Under the pieces are notes generated by a model. That model did not search any database and was not told where the DNA came from. It worked only from the letters and a program-made list of their open reading frames with translations. The position numbers and the translations under genes are program-made. A stretch of DNA of 55,887 nucleotides. Source: Paracoccaceae bacterium. GTDB taxonomy: Bacteria > Pseudomonadota > Alphaproteobacteria > Rhodobacterales > Rhodobacteraceae. How positions within the stretch are numbered: the first letter of the stretch is position 1; the number at the start of each line of letters is the position of its first letter. The DNA lies in assembly GCA_024642725.1 (NCBI GenBank), contig JAHEAO010000014.1, positions 1 through 55,887 of the forward strand. The letters run 5' to 3'. Positions 16,412-25,084 of the stretch are shown here, in pieces.

Positions 16412-17044
16412 ATGGAGCAACACCTGACCGTCGTCACGCACCCGCTTGTTCAGCACAAGCTGACGATAATGCGCGACAAGGAAACATCGACTAATTCCTT
16501 CCGCCGTCTGCTGCGGGAGATCAGCCAGTTGCTGGCCTATGAGATCACCCGTGAAATGGAGATGACGACCAGAAGGATCGAGACCCCGCTTTGTCCGATG
16601 GATGCACCAACAATCGATGGCAAGAAGCTGGCGCTGATATCGATTCTGCGGGCCGGGAACGGGCTGCTTGACGGCGTGCTAGAGTTGATCCCGGCGGCGC
16701 GGGTCGGGTTTGTCGGGCTTTACAGGGACGAGGAAACGCTGAAGCCCGTGCAATATTACTATAAGGTGCCTTCCGAGCTTTCGACGCGGCTGGTGATCGC
16801 GCTGGACCCGATGCTGGCGACCGGCAACAGTTCGGTCGCGGCGATAGATTTGCTCAAGAAATCAGGTGCTACCAACATCCGCTTCATGTGCCTTCTGGCG
16901 GCTCCGGAGGGTATAGACCGGATGAAGGAGGCGCATCCGGATGTGCCGATTGTGACGGCCGCAGTTGACGAGAAGCTGAACGAACTGGGGTATATCGTGC
17001 CTGGCCTCGGTGATGCCGGAGACCGGATGTTCGGCACCAAATAG
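16412..17044 (+). CDS. upp: uracil phosphoribosyltransferase
   Basis: 210 residues, making UMP from uracil and PRPP, the last step for uracil released by Cdd and DeoA. The PRPP loop is [14 protein letters not shown], and the uracil-binding C terminus is [14 protein letters not shown], complete to the end. [11 protein letters not shown] is also typical. The ATG at 16412 follows the add stop after 2 bases; an upstream start inside add is unlikely. The gene closes the cdd-deoA-deoB-add-upp unit. No clear terminator follows. Confidence 0.96.
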   Translation: MEQHLTVVTHPLVQHKLTIMRDKETSTNSFRRLLREISQLLAYEITREMEMTTRRIETPLCPMDAPTIDGKKLALISILRAGNGLLDGVLELIPAARVGFVGLYRDEETLKPVQYYYKVPSELSTRLVIALDPMLATGNSSVAAIDLLKKSGATNIRFMCLLAAPEGIDRMKEAHPDVPIVTAAVDEKLNELGYIVPGLGDAGDRMFGTK

Positions 17045-17111
17045 GCGGCAGTTGCCTTTACATATTGGGCTTTCTGGGGCAACGTTGACAAAATATTGTG
17101 TGGGGGCACAA

Positions 17112-17636
17112 ATGTCGTCTGTTGCATTTCTTCGTTCGTTTCTTGTTTTTTCGCTTCTCGGTTTTGGGCCGGTTTGCGCGCAATCGCTCGCCGATGTCGA
17201 TGGCCCGGCAGAACTGCCGCCAAGCAGTTACACCGGAACGCAATATGTCGACAGCAATGGATGCCTTTTCGTTCGGGCGGGCCTGAACGGCGACATCACG
17301 TGGGTTCCGCGGGTCAGTCGTGATCGGACATTGCTTTGTGGGTTCGAGCCGACTCTGGTCACCGCCGCCGCCCCTGCCGCACCGGCGGTTGCCGCGCCGG
17401 CTGCGACTTCTTCAAAGCAGGCGAAAAAGTCAGTTACCGCCCCGTCACCCGTTGTCACTGTTTCAGCCCCCGCAACCACAGCGAAAAATGTCGCCCCGGT
17501 CATACCGAAAGGCTTCCGGGCAGCGTGGACAGATGGTCGGCTTAATCCGAACCGTGGCGCAAGAACAGAAATCGGCAACGCGCAGATGGCGCAAATCTGG
17601 ACTGATACCGTTCCCGCGAGACTCGTCACTGAATAG
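17112..17636 (+). CDS. exported protein related to Rhodobacterales SPOR-family proteins
   Basis: 174 residues with a signal peptide (about 1-23, SFLVFSLLGFGPVCAQS). The segment YVDSNGCLFVRAG...ITWVPRVSRDRTLLCGF at about 42-76 is, from memory, the conserved N-terminal block of SPOR-domain proteins in Rhodobacterales. A Pro/Ala/Val/Thr-rich linker follows, then PKGFRAAWTDGRLNPNRG. No SPOR repeat is present at the C terminus, so it is either a short natural variant or a truncated form. The two Cys residues in the first block could form a disulfide. It is expected in the periplasm. GTGGGGG precedes the ATG. Confidence 0.7.
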   Translation: MSSVAFLRSFLVFSLLGFGPVCAQSLADVDGPAELPPSSYTGTQYVDSNGCLFVRAGLNGDITWVPRVSRDRTLLCGFEPTLVTAAAPAAPAVAAPAATSSKQAKKSVTAPSPVVTVSAPATTAKNVAPVIPKGFRAAWTDGRLNPNRGARTEIGNAQMAQIWTDTVPARLVTE

Positions 17637-17663
17637 GGACGTCCCTTTCGGTCCGGATGCCAA

Positions 17664-18680
17664 TCACTCGCCGCAGATGCCTTGCAGTGCAACCCAATCG
17701 CCATCGGTAAGCACTTGTACCGCGGTCTGGGGGGTGACTGGGTCAGCTTCTATCAGTCCGATTGTTGTTTCTCCGGAAATATCAACCGCATAGGCATAGG
17801 GCGAGCTGCGGACGGAGGCCTCTTTGAAAGCGGCCAGAATGGCGTCCTGTGGCACGAAATCGTCTGGTCTGGTCAGGAAATCTTCCGAATAGGCGTCCAA
17901 ATTGCTGGCGGCAATATTACCCGTGGTCAGAAGTTTCAGCGCCGAGAAGAGGCCTGTGAAGTCCAAAAGCTCGACAACCGGGTCACTTCGATCGGCCCGC
18001 AGTTTTTCAATCAGAACATATCCGGCTGCAACTTCGGGGCCCTCATAATCCTCGATCAGCGCGCGGTTGAGCAGGATGATCCCGCCGGGCAGGTGCTTTG
18101 ACTGGGCGACACCGCTTGACAGCACGACCAGTCGCCCCGGGACATCGCCCAACAAGCGCCGCCGCATCCGTTCAAGTGCTGTCTGGCCTGCCGGTGTATT
18201 GCAGGGCTTTCCGGCAACACGACGGATGTTGGTCAGCATGGTTTGCCCAATCGAGACACGTTTTGCTGTCGGAATCACCGAGGCGGTGTAGCTGGTCATG
18301 GCGCCCGGCAGCCAGAAGATCGCGAGGGCGAGCACCGCTGCGGCACCGCCCGCAAACAATGACAGGCGCAGCCTGCCGGGATGCGGGCGGCGACTTTCTA
18401 TGGCACTGTGAACTCGCGCGATCCCTCGTATCATCGTTTCATCGTCGATTTCGAGGCTCTCGACCGCGTCCGGTCCGGGACGGAAAAGGGCGGGGCGTTC
18501 GCCGGGATTGAGCCTTTCGATGGCGGGCAACGACCAGTGTGACAGGGCCGTGCCCTTGTGGTTTGCGATAACCAGAGTCGCATCGCCCAGCGACACGATC
18601 ACATCGCGGCGCTGGGCGTCCGGCGTTGCACGCCAAATGCCAATGCATTCCAGACGCTGGAAATCCTTAAGTGCCGTCAT
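17664..18680 (-). CDS. membrane protein resembling an M48 peptidase without its zinc motif
   Basis: 338 residues. A soluble N-terminal part (1-104) is followed by one membrane helix (105-127). Residues 197-227, LPGGIILLNRALIED then EVAAGYVLIEKL, align by eye with the M48 metallopeptidase pattern LPGG-x-I...L...E-x-A-x-V-x-AHExGH. Here the HExxH position reads LIEKL, with no His. It therefore looks like a catalytically dead relative, perhaps a scaffold or sensor. It is 72 bases downstream of the acyl-CoA ligase on the same strand and could share its transcript. The family assignment is inference from pattern only. Confidence 0.6.
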   Translation of the reverse strand: MTALKDFQRLECIGIWRATPDAQRRDVIVSLGDATLVIANHKGTALSHWSLPAIERLNPGERPALFRPGPDAVESLEIDDETMIRGIARVHSAIESRRPHPGRLRLSLFAGGAAAVLALAIFWLPGAMTSYTASVIPTAKRVSIGQTMLTNIRRVAGKPCNTPAGQTALERMRRRLLGDVPGRLVVLSSGVAQSKHLPGGIILLNRALIEDYEGPEVAAGYVLIEKLRADRSDPVVELLDFTGLFSALKLLTTGNIAASNLDAYSEDFLTRPDDFVPQDAILAAFKEASVRSSPYAYAVDISGETTIGLIEADPVTPQTAVQVLTDGDWVALQGICGE

Positions 18681-18752
18681 CTGGCCACCGGTGGCCCTGC
18701 TCGATTGTTATCGTTGGCCGGAGGATAGCCTGAGCAGGCCCTTCCCACAACG

Positions 18753-20384
18753 TCAGAGCGCCCTGGCGATGATCCGAAGCTCAAACTTCTGGATTTTGCC
18801 GGTCGATGTTTTCGGCAGTTCCTGAAAGATGACCTGCTTGGGGGTCTTGAAGCCGGCAAGCCTTTCTCGGGTGAAGGCGATGAGGTCCGCCTCTGTTGCG
18901 CTGTGGCCTTCCTTGATTTCGACAAATGCACAGGGCACTTCTCCCCATTTTTCGTCGGGCTTGGCCACGACCGCACAAAGCAGGACGGCCGGATGGTGCA
19001 TCAGGGCGCCTTCAACCTCGACCGAACTGACGTTCTCTCCACCGGAGATGATGATGTCCTTGGCTCGGTCCGCAATCTGCATGTAGTGATCTGGATGCTG
19101 AACGGCGATGTCACCGGAGTGAAAGTAGCCGCCCGCAAAGGATTCCTCGGTGGCCTCGACGTTCTTGTAGTACCCCTTCATCACCGAATTGCCGCGGATC
19201 ATGATCTCGCCCTGCGTTTTGCCGTCCATCGGGATCTGTTGCATCGTCTGCGGGTCAAGCACGGTGATGTCTTCCATCATCGGCATCAGAACGCCGGTTC
19301 GGGCCTTGATTGCTGCGCGTTCGTCTTCGGGCAGGTCGTCCCAGAGGTCCGGATGCCAGAGGCATTCCGTGACATGTCCATAGGTTTCTGTCAGGCCGTA
19401 GACTTGGGTCACCCGGAATCCAAGCGGTTCGATCGCCTTCAGGGTAGCGGCCGGGGGCGGGGCGCCGGCGGTGAAAACCTCGACCACGTGATCGAAGTCG
19501 CGGCGGTCAGCGGCTTTGGCGTTGATGATGGTGTTCAGGACGATAGGCGCGCCGCCGAAATGAGTGACGCCTTCGTCAGCAATGGCATTGTAGATGTTGC
19601 GCGCCGTGATGTCGCGGCAGCAGACGACCGTTCCGCCCAGCACCGGCATGAGCCAAGTGTGGTTCCAGCCGTTGCAGTGGAACAGCGGCACGATGGTCAG
19701 GAACTTGGGATGCAGCGTCATACGCCATGAAATCACGGTGCCCATCGTCATCAGATAGGCGCCGCGATGGTGGTAGACGACGCCCTTGGGGCGGCCTGTG
19801 GTTCCGGATGTGTAGTTCAGGGCGAGGCTTTCCCATTCATCCTGCGGCATGATCCAGTCAAAAGCGAGATCGCCGCCGGTCAGGAGGTCCTCATATTCAG
19901 GATAGCGCCCCGTTGCGGGGAAACCTGCCTGCGGATCGGCGACCTCGATGATTTTCGGGCCAATTTCGTCCATCCTTTCAATGGCTTCCTCGGCCAAGGG
20001 CAGGAACTGAGTGTCGACCAGTACCAGCGCAGCTTCGCCATGGGAGAAGATATAGCCAACGGTGTCGGCCTCAAGCCGCGTGTTGATGGTGTTCAGGATC
20101 GCGCCGGTCGCCGGGATGCCGAAATGTGCTTCGGCCTGAGCCGGGATGTTGGGCATCAGGGTGGCAACGACATCTCCGGGCTTGACCCCCATGTCGACGA
20201 GCGCCGAGGCCAGCCGCGAAACGCGGGCGTGGTAGTCACGATAGCTGTAGCGCCGGTCCCCGTAGACCAGCGCTTCATAATGAGGGAAGACCTGCGCTGC
20301 GCGCCTGAGATGGGACAGGGGGGTCAAGGGCACGAAATTCGCCCGCCGTTTCTCCAGCCCGCTTTCATCAGACATCCAGCCCAT
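18753..20384 (-). CDS. AMP-dependent acyl-CoA ligase
   Basis: 543 residues, activating a carboxylic acid to its CoA thioester via an acyl-adenylate. Motifs are NYTSGTTGRPKGVVYHHRG, FTAGAPPPAATLKAIE, VYGLTETYGH, FHSGDIAVQHPDHYMQIADRAKDII and the C-terminal lysine loop LPKTSTGKIQKF. Medium- or long-chain fatty acids are the simplest substrate given the beta-oxidation genes nearby. A 3-methylmercaptopropionate (DmdB-like) or aromatic substrate cannot be excluded. GGAGG 5 bases before the first ATG supports that start over one 9 bases further in. It is separated from fadJ by the oppositely oriented sulfotransferase. Confidence 0.88.
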   Translation of the reverse strand: MGWMSDESGLEKRRANFVPLTPLSHLRRAAQVFPHYEALVYGDRRYSYRDYHARVSRLASALVDMGVKPGDVVATLMPNIPAQAEAHFGIPATGAILNTINTRLEADTVGYIFSHGEAALVLVDTQFLPLAEEAIERMDEIGPKIIEVADPQAGFPATGRYPEYEDLLTGGDLAFDWIMPQDEWESLALNYTSGTTGRPKGVVYHHRGAYLMTMGTVISWRMTLHPKFLTIVPLFHCNGWNHTWLMPVLGGTVVCCRDITARNIYNAIADEGVTHFGGAPIVLNTIINAKAADRRDFDHVVEVFTAGAPPPAATLKAIEPLGFRVTQVYGLTETYGHVTECLWHPDLWDDLPEDERAAIKARTGVLMPMMEDITVLDPQTMQQIPMDGKTQGEIMIRGNSVMKGYYKNVEATEESFAGGYFHSGDIAVQHPDHYMQIADRAKDIIISGGENVSSVEVEGALMHHPAVLLCAVVAKPDEKWGEVPCAFVEIKEGHSATEADLIAFTRERLAGFKTPKQVIFQELPKTSTGKIQKFELRIIARAL

Positions 20385-20525
20385 CGTATCCTCCCCGATA
20401 ATCTCTGATCCTGATTACAATATTGTCCGGAAGGCGTCTGTTACAAAAGTAGAAAACGGCAGAGTATCGCGATGAAACGAAGTTGTCTGGTCGCACGGGG
20501 GACTTTGCTCTGCTAGGTTTCGCGC

Positions 20526-21173
20526 ATGATCATCTCTCGCGGTCGCCGCTACATTTTCGTTCATATCCCAAAGACAGGCGGCACAGCGCTGTCTCTAGCG
20601 CTGGAAAGCCGGGCGATGGCGGATGACATACTGATCGGCGACACGCCTAAGGCCATTCGCAGGCGCGGCCGCCTGAAGGGGCTCAAAGGTTCCGGCCGGC
20701 TTTGGAAGCATTCGGGCCTGTCGGACATCGGGGGGGTGGTGAGCGATCAGGAAATGACCGATTTCTTCGTGCTGACTCTGGTTCGAAACCCATGGGACAG
20801 GATGGTCAGCTACTATCACTGGCTTCGTGTCCAGAATTTCGATCATCCGGCGGTGGAGATGGCTAAATCATTGGCGTTTGATGTTTTTTTGGATCACCCG
20901 GCCCTGCAGGCGTCGATTGCCGGGTCGCCTTATGCGAGCTACGTCACCACCCGAAACGGCTTAGAACAATGCGATCTATTTGCACGAATCGAACATCTTG
21001 ATGAAGATCTTGTAGGATTTGAGGCTCATCTTGGCTTTGAAATAGGAAAAATCGAACAGATCAACATTTCAGAACGGGATTCCGACTACCGGCGTTACTA
21101 TTCGGACGACAAAGCCGCGCTGGTTGCGCGGCTTTGCAAGCAAGACATCGACCGCTTCGACTATCAGTTCTAG
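20526..21173 (+). CDS. sulfotransferase family 2-type protein
   Basis: 215 residues. The 5'-phosphosulfate loop of PAPS-dependent sulfotransferases is seen as FVHIPKTGGTALS (about 11-23), and the 3'-phosphate motif as LTLVRNPWDRMVSYYHW (about 84-100). These are the two hallmark sites of the Sulfotransfer_2 family, whose bacterial members sulfate polysaccharides or other surface compounds. It is the only plus-strand gene between the acyl-CoA ligase and fadJ, and its stop overlaps the fadJ stop by 4 bases. The 3' third is clearly richer in A/T than its neighbours, a possible sign of transfer. Confidence 0.85.
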   Translation: MIISRGRRYIFVHIPKTGGTALSLALESRAMADDILIGDTPKAIRRRGRLKGLKGSGRLWKHSGLSDIGGVVSDQEMTDFFVLTLVRNPWDRMVSYYHWLRVQNFDHPAVEMAKSLAFDVFLDHPALQASIAGSPYASYVTTRNGLEQCDLFARIEHLDEDLVGFEAHLGFEIGKIEQINISERDSDYRRYYSDDKAALVARLCKQDIDRFDYQF

Positions 21174-23377
21174 GCGGCGGTCTGACCTGCTGTTGCGAAG
21201 CGTTCGTAGAATCCGGTGCCGGAACCGGACAGCTCACTCAGGAGGTCCGGCGCTTCGAATCGCGCTCCGTGTGCGGCTTTGAGAGCGTCGCATATCGCGA
21301 CCGCTTTCGGCGCACCTATCATGTCGAGCCAGCTGAACGGGCCGCCGGACCAGGGCGCGAAGCCCCAGCCGAGGATCGCCCCGACATCGCCCTCACGGAT
21401 ATCGGTCAGCACGCCCTGTTCCAGCGCGCGCACCGCTTCGAGCACCTGCGCCATTAGAAGGCGGTGCTGGACCTCGGTCACGTCCGGCTGATGGGCGGCG
21501 GCGGCGAAGTGCTGGCCAAGGCCCTCCCACAGGCCGGTGCGCTTGCCCTTGTCGTCATAGGCGTAGAAGCCGGCGTTCGACTTGCGCCCCAACCGGCCCT
21601 GGTCGAAGAGCCAGAAGAGGACATCGTCGGCATCCTCGTTGTCGTAGTCAGCGCCCATCGCGGCCTTGGTCGCCTTGGCGATCTTGACGCCGAGGTCGAT
21701 CGAGGTTTCGTCGTTCAGCTGCAGGGGGCCGAGCGGCATGCCGACCAGTCTGGCGGCGTTTTCGATGAGGGCGGGCCTGACGCCTTCCTTCACCATCCTC
21801 AGGCCCTCGTTGATGTAGGGGATGATGCAGCGGTTGGCGAAGAAGAAACGGGCATCGTTGACGACGATCGGGGTCTTGCGGATCTGGCGGACGAAATCGA
21901 GCGCCTTGGCCACCGCGCGGTCGCCGGTCTTCCGGCCCCGGATGATCTCGACCAAGAGCATCTTGTCGACGGGCGAGAAGAAGTGGATGCCGATGAACTG
22001 GTCGGGGCGCTGGCTGGCGCGGGCCAGATCCGTGATCGGCAGAGTCGAGGTATTGGTGGCGAAGATGCAGTCGGCGGGGATGATGGCCTCGACCTTTTGG
22101 GTCATCTCGGCCTTGACCTTGGGGTCCTCGAAGACCGCCTCGACGATCAGGTCGCAGCCTTTCAGCGCCGCAAGGTTGGTCGTGGCAGTGATGCGGCCTA
22201 GGACCTCGTCCTTCTTCTCGGGCGTGACCTTGCGGCGGGCGATGCCCTTGTCGAGCAGGCCGGTGCAATGGGCCTTGCCCTTGTCGGCGGCCTCTTGCGT
22301 CTGGTCGATCAGGATGACGTCGATGCCGGCGTTGGCGGCGACGTAGGCGATGCCCGCGCCCATCATGCCGGCACCGAGGACGCCGAGCCTTTGCACGCGC
22401 TGGTCGGGGACGGCGGGGCGGTTGGCACCTTTCTCGAGCGCCTCCTTGTTGATGAAGAGCGAGCGGATCATCGCGCCCGAGGAGGGGTTCATCAGGACAT
22501 TGGTGAACCAGCGCGCCTCGATCCTCAGCGCGGTGTCGAAGGGGACGAGTGCGCCTTCGTAGACCGCTGACAGTAGTGCGCGGGCGGCGGGGTAGACGCC
22601 CATGGTCTGGCTGTTGACCATCGCACTGGCACCAACGAAGGTCATGAAACCGGCGGGATGATAGGGCGCGCCTCCGGGCATCTTGTAGCCCCTCTGGTCC
22701 CACGGCTTTACAAGGTCGGCGTCGGTAGCCGAAAGCACCCATTCCTTGGCCTTTTCAATAAGTTGGTCGGCCGGGACAACATCGTGGATCAGGCCCGCCG
22801 ATTTGGCTGCCTTGGGGTCGGACAGCTTGCCTTCCAGCAGGTAGGGGGCGGCGGCCATTGCGCCCAACATGCGGGTCAGGCGCGTGGTGCCACCGGCGCC
22901 CGGGAATATGCCGACCTTGATCTCGGGCAGGCCGATCTTGGCCTTGGGATTGTCGGCGACGATGATCCGGTGGCATGCCAGCGGCAGTTCGAAACCGATG
23001 CCGAGCCCGGTGCCCGGCAGGGCGGCGCAGATCGGCTTGCCGCCTTTCAGCGATTTAGGGTCCATGCCCGCGCGCTCGATCTTGCGCAACAGGCCGTGGA
23101 TCTGCATCAGCCCGTCGAAAAGACCCTGTGCGGGGTTGTCACCGGCGCTTTGCTTCATCTTGGCGATCACGTTCAGGTCCATTCCGCCGGCGAAGCTGTC
23201 GGGCTTGCCCGATGTGATCACGACCCCCTTGACGGAGTCATCGGTCAGCGAGCGGTCGATCAGCGCTTCGAGATCGGCAAAGCCCTGCTGGCTCATGACG
23301 TTCATCGATTTGCCCTGGGTGTCCCAGGTGATGGTTGCCACGCCTTGTGCGTCGAGGTCATAGCTGAAATCGGTCAT
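21170..23377 (-). CDS. fadJ: FadJ-type enoyl-CoA hydratase/3-hydroxyacyl-CoA dehydrogenase
   Basis: 735 residues, catalysing hydration and oxidation in beta-oxidation. The hydratase half (1-~200) has FAGGMDLN and the two acid residues in GIGFELPLAC and GLPEIKVGIFPGAGG. The dehydrogenase half begins near residue 330 with the NAD site LGVLGAGMMGAGIAYVAANAG and contains the catalytic IGIHFFSPVDKM. A C-terminal dehydrogenase repeat follows (IPYINEGLRM). Both sites appear intact. The size matches FadJ and FadB; the choice of name is by convention. GGAGA precedes the ATG, 12 bases after the upstream cupin gene. Confidence 0.94.
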   Translation of the reverse strand: MTDFSYDLDAQGVATITWDTQGKSMNVMSQQGFADLEALIDRSLTDDSVKGVVITSGKPDSFAGGMDLNVIAKMKQSAGDNPAQGLFDGLMQIHGLLRKIERAGMDPKSLKGGKPICAALPGTGLGIGFELPLACHRIIVADNPKAKIGLPEIKVGIFPGAGGTTRLTRMLGAMAAAPYLLEGKLSDPKAAKSAGLIHDVVPADQLIEKAKEWVLSATDADLVKPWDQRGYKMPGGAPYHPAGFMTFVGASAMVNSQTMGVYPAARALLSAVYEGALVPFDTALRIEARWFTNVLMNPSSGAMIRSLFINKEALEKGANRPAVPDQRVQRLGVLGAGMMGAGIAYVAANAGIDVILIDQTQEAADKGKAHCTGLLDKGIARRKVTPEKKDEVLGRITATTNLAALKGCDLIVEAVFEDPKVKAEMTQKVEAIIPADCIFATNTSTLPITDLARASQRPDQFIGIHFFSPVDKMLLVEIIRGRKTGDRAVAKALDFVRQIRKTPIVVNDARFFFANRCIIPYINEGLRMVKEGVRPALIENAARLVGMPLGPLQLNDETSIDLGVKIAKATKAAMGADYDNEDADDVLFWLFDQGRLGRKSNAGFYAYDDKGKRTGLWEGLGQHFAAAAHQPDVTEVQHRLLMAQVLEAVRALEQGVLTDIREGDVGAILGWGFAPWSGGPFSWLDMIGAPKAVAICDALKAAHGARFEAPDLLSELSGSGTGFYERFATAGQTAA

Positions 23378-23389
23378 GGGCGTCTCCGG

Positions 23390-23860
23390 TCAGTCTTGCG
23401 AGGGCAGGGGGCTGCCGTCCTTGCGGGTGAATGTGGCTTTGCCGGCTTCGAGGCGAACCATCATGTCGATGTCGGAATAGGTCGCGACCTCGGTCGGGGC
23501 CTTGGTGCCAACGACGAGGAAGGTGGCGGGCCGGTCGCTGTGGTTGACGAAGTGGTGACCATCGGTTTCGCCCGCCGGGAAGGCGGCGCTGTCGCCGGGG
23601 CGCATGGGGCATTCGCCCGCATCCTTAACAAGGGTCAGTTCGCCCTCTGTCACGATGACGAATTCATCTTCGTTCTGGTGCCAGTGGCGCAGCGAAGACA
23701 GCGCGCCGGGTTCCAGTGTCACCAGATTGACGCCAAACTGGGTCAGGCCGCCGAGATCGCCGAGGCGCAATGACGAACGCCCCTTCATCATCGAGGCATA
23801 GGGTTCGGGATAGATTGAGCCGGTCTTGACCGGCGCCTTGGACAGGTCGAGCTTGCCCAT
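23390..23860 (-). CDS. single-domain cupin protein
   Basis: 156 residues with one cupin barrel. Motif 1 is RHWHQNEDEFVIVTEGELTL, giving His, His and Glu metal ligands, and motif 2 is MRPGDSAAFPAGETDGHHF with a further His. The segment before it, YASMMKGRSSLRLGDLGGLTQFGVNLVTLEPGA, is typical of small cupins of alphaproteobacteria. The gene sits 1 base after the thiolase stop and 12 before fadJ, so it is transcribed with them. A metal-dependent role on an acyl-CoA-linked metabolite or in regulation is possible; there is no direct evidence. The start is the ATG just inside the thiolase boundary. Confidence 0.85.
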   Translation of the reverse strand: MGKLDLSKAPVKTGSIYPEPYASMMKGRSSLRLGDLGGLTQFGVNLVTLEPGALSSLRHWHQNEDEFVIVTEGELTLVKDAGECPMRPGDSAAFPAGETDGHHFVNHSDRPATFLVVGTKAPTEVATYSDIDMMVRLEAGKATFTRKDGSPLPSQD

Positions 23861-23861
23861 G

Positions 23862-25073
23862 TCAGAGCCTTTCGATGATGGTGGCAGCACCCATCCCGCT
23901 GGCGATGCAAAGCGTGGCCAAGCCGGTGCCCTTGCCGGTGCGCTCCAACTCGTCCAGCAGGGTGCCGATGATGATGGCGCCGGTCGCGCCCAAGGGATGG
24001 CCCATGGCAATCGCGCCACCATTGACGTTGACTTTGCTGTCATCGACATCGAAAGCCTGCATGAAGCGCAGGACAACGCTGGCGAAGGCTTCGTTGACCT
24101 CAAACAGGTCGATGTCGGAAATCGCCATGCCCGAGTCCTTCAGGATCTTCTCGGTCACCGGCACCGGGCCGGTTAGCATGATCGTGGGGTCGGTGCCAAT
24201 CTTGGCGGTGGCGCGGATGCGGGCGCGGGGTTTCAGACCGTGCTTTTTGCCGAACGCCTTGTTGCCGATCAGCACGGCGGCAGCGCCGTCGACGATACCG
24301 CTGGAATTACCTGCGTGGTGGATGTGGTTGATCCGCTCCAGATGCGGATATTTCATGGTCGCGATCTTGTCGAAACCGGGCATGACCTCACCCATGTCCT
24401 TGAAGGCGGGTTTGAGAGCGCCGAGGCCCTGCATGTCGGTGCCGGGGCGCATGTATTCGTCGTGCGCGAGAACGGCCAAGCCATTCTGGTCGCGCACGGT
24501 GACGATGGATTTCGAGAACCTTTTGTCGTCCCATGCGGCCTTCGCGCGTTTCTGGCTTTCGACGGCCAGAGCGTCGGCGTTATCGCGGGTAAAACCGTAT
24601 TCTGTGGCGATGATATCGGCGGAAATGCCCTGCGGAACGAAATAGCTGGACATGGCGACGGATGGATCGACGGCAACAGCGGCCCCGTCAGAGCCCATGG
24701 CGACTCGGCCCATCATCTCGACCCCGCCTGCGATATAGGCTTCGCCCGCGCCGCCCCTGACCTGGTTAGCGGCTAGGTTCACAGCTTCCATTCCGCTGGC
24801 GCAGAAGCGGTTGATGGCAAGGCCGGGGATCGACTGGTCGAGGTCCGAGGCCAGAACAGCGGTGCGCGCGAGGCAGCCGCCCTGTTCGCCCACTTGCGTG
24901 ACATTGCCCCAGATCACGTCCTCGACCGCGTGGCCTTCGAGGTTGTTGCGGTCCTTTACGGCGTTCAGCATCAGCGCCGACAGTCGGACTGATGTGACTT
25001 CGTGCAGCGCGCCATCGGCGCGGCCCTTGCCGCGCGGTGAACGGACGGCGTCATAGATATAGGCCTCGGTCAT
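23862..25073 (-). CDS. fadA: acetyl-CoA C-acyltransferase (thiolase)
   Basis: 403 residues, releasing acetyl-CoA from 3-ketoacyl-CoA. The acyl-accepting Cys91 is in NRFCASGMEAV. NEAFAS, GGAIAMGHPLGATGA with the catalytic His, and the second Cys in LCIASGMGAA complete the site. It fits the FadA/acetyl-CoA acetyltransferase family and works with the FadJ-type enzyme encoded downstream. GGAGA is 5 bases from the ATG. A biosynthetic (PhaA) role is less likely in this setting. Confidence 0.93.
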   Translation of the reverse strand: MTEAYIYDAVRSPRGKGRADGALHEVTSVRLSALMLNAVKDRNNLEGHAVEDVIWGNVTQVGEQGGCLARTAVLASDLDQSIPGLAINRFCASGMEAVNLAANQVRGGAGEAYIAGGVEMMGRVAMGSDGAAVAVDPSVAMSSYFVPQGISADIIATEYGFTRDNADALAVESQKRAKAAWDDKRFSKSIVTVRDQNGLAVLAHDEYMRPGTDMQGLGALKPAFKDMGEVMPGFDKIATMKYPHLERINHIHHAGNSSGIVDGAAAVLIGNKAFGKKHGLKPRARIRATAKIGTDPTIMLTGPVPVTEKILKDSGMAISDIDLFEVNEAFASVVLRFMQAFDVDDSKVNVNGGAIAMGHPLGATGAIIIGTLLDELERTGKGTGLATLCIASGMGAATIIERL

Positions 25074-25084
25074 CGGGTCTCCTT

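Noticed and set aside
20395-21180. A mobile element carrying the sulfotransferase
   Set aside because: No terminal inverted repeats, target duplications or transposase are seen around it.
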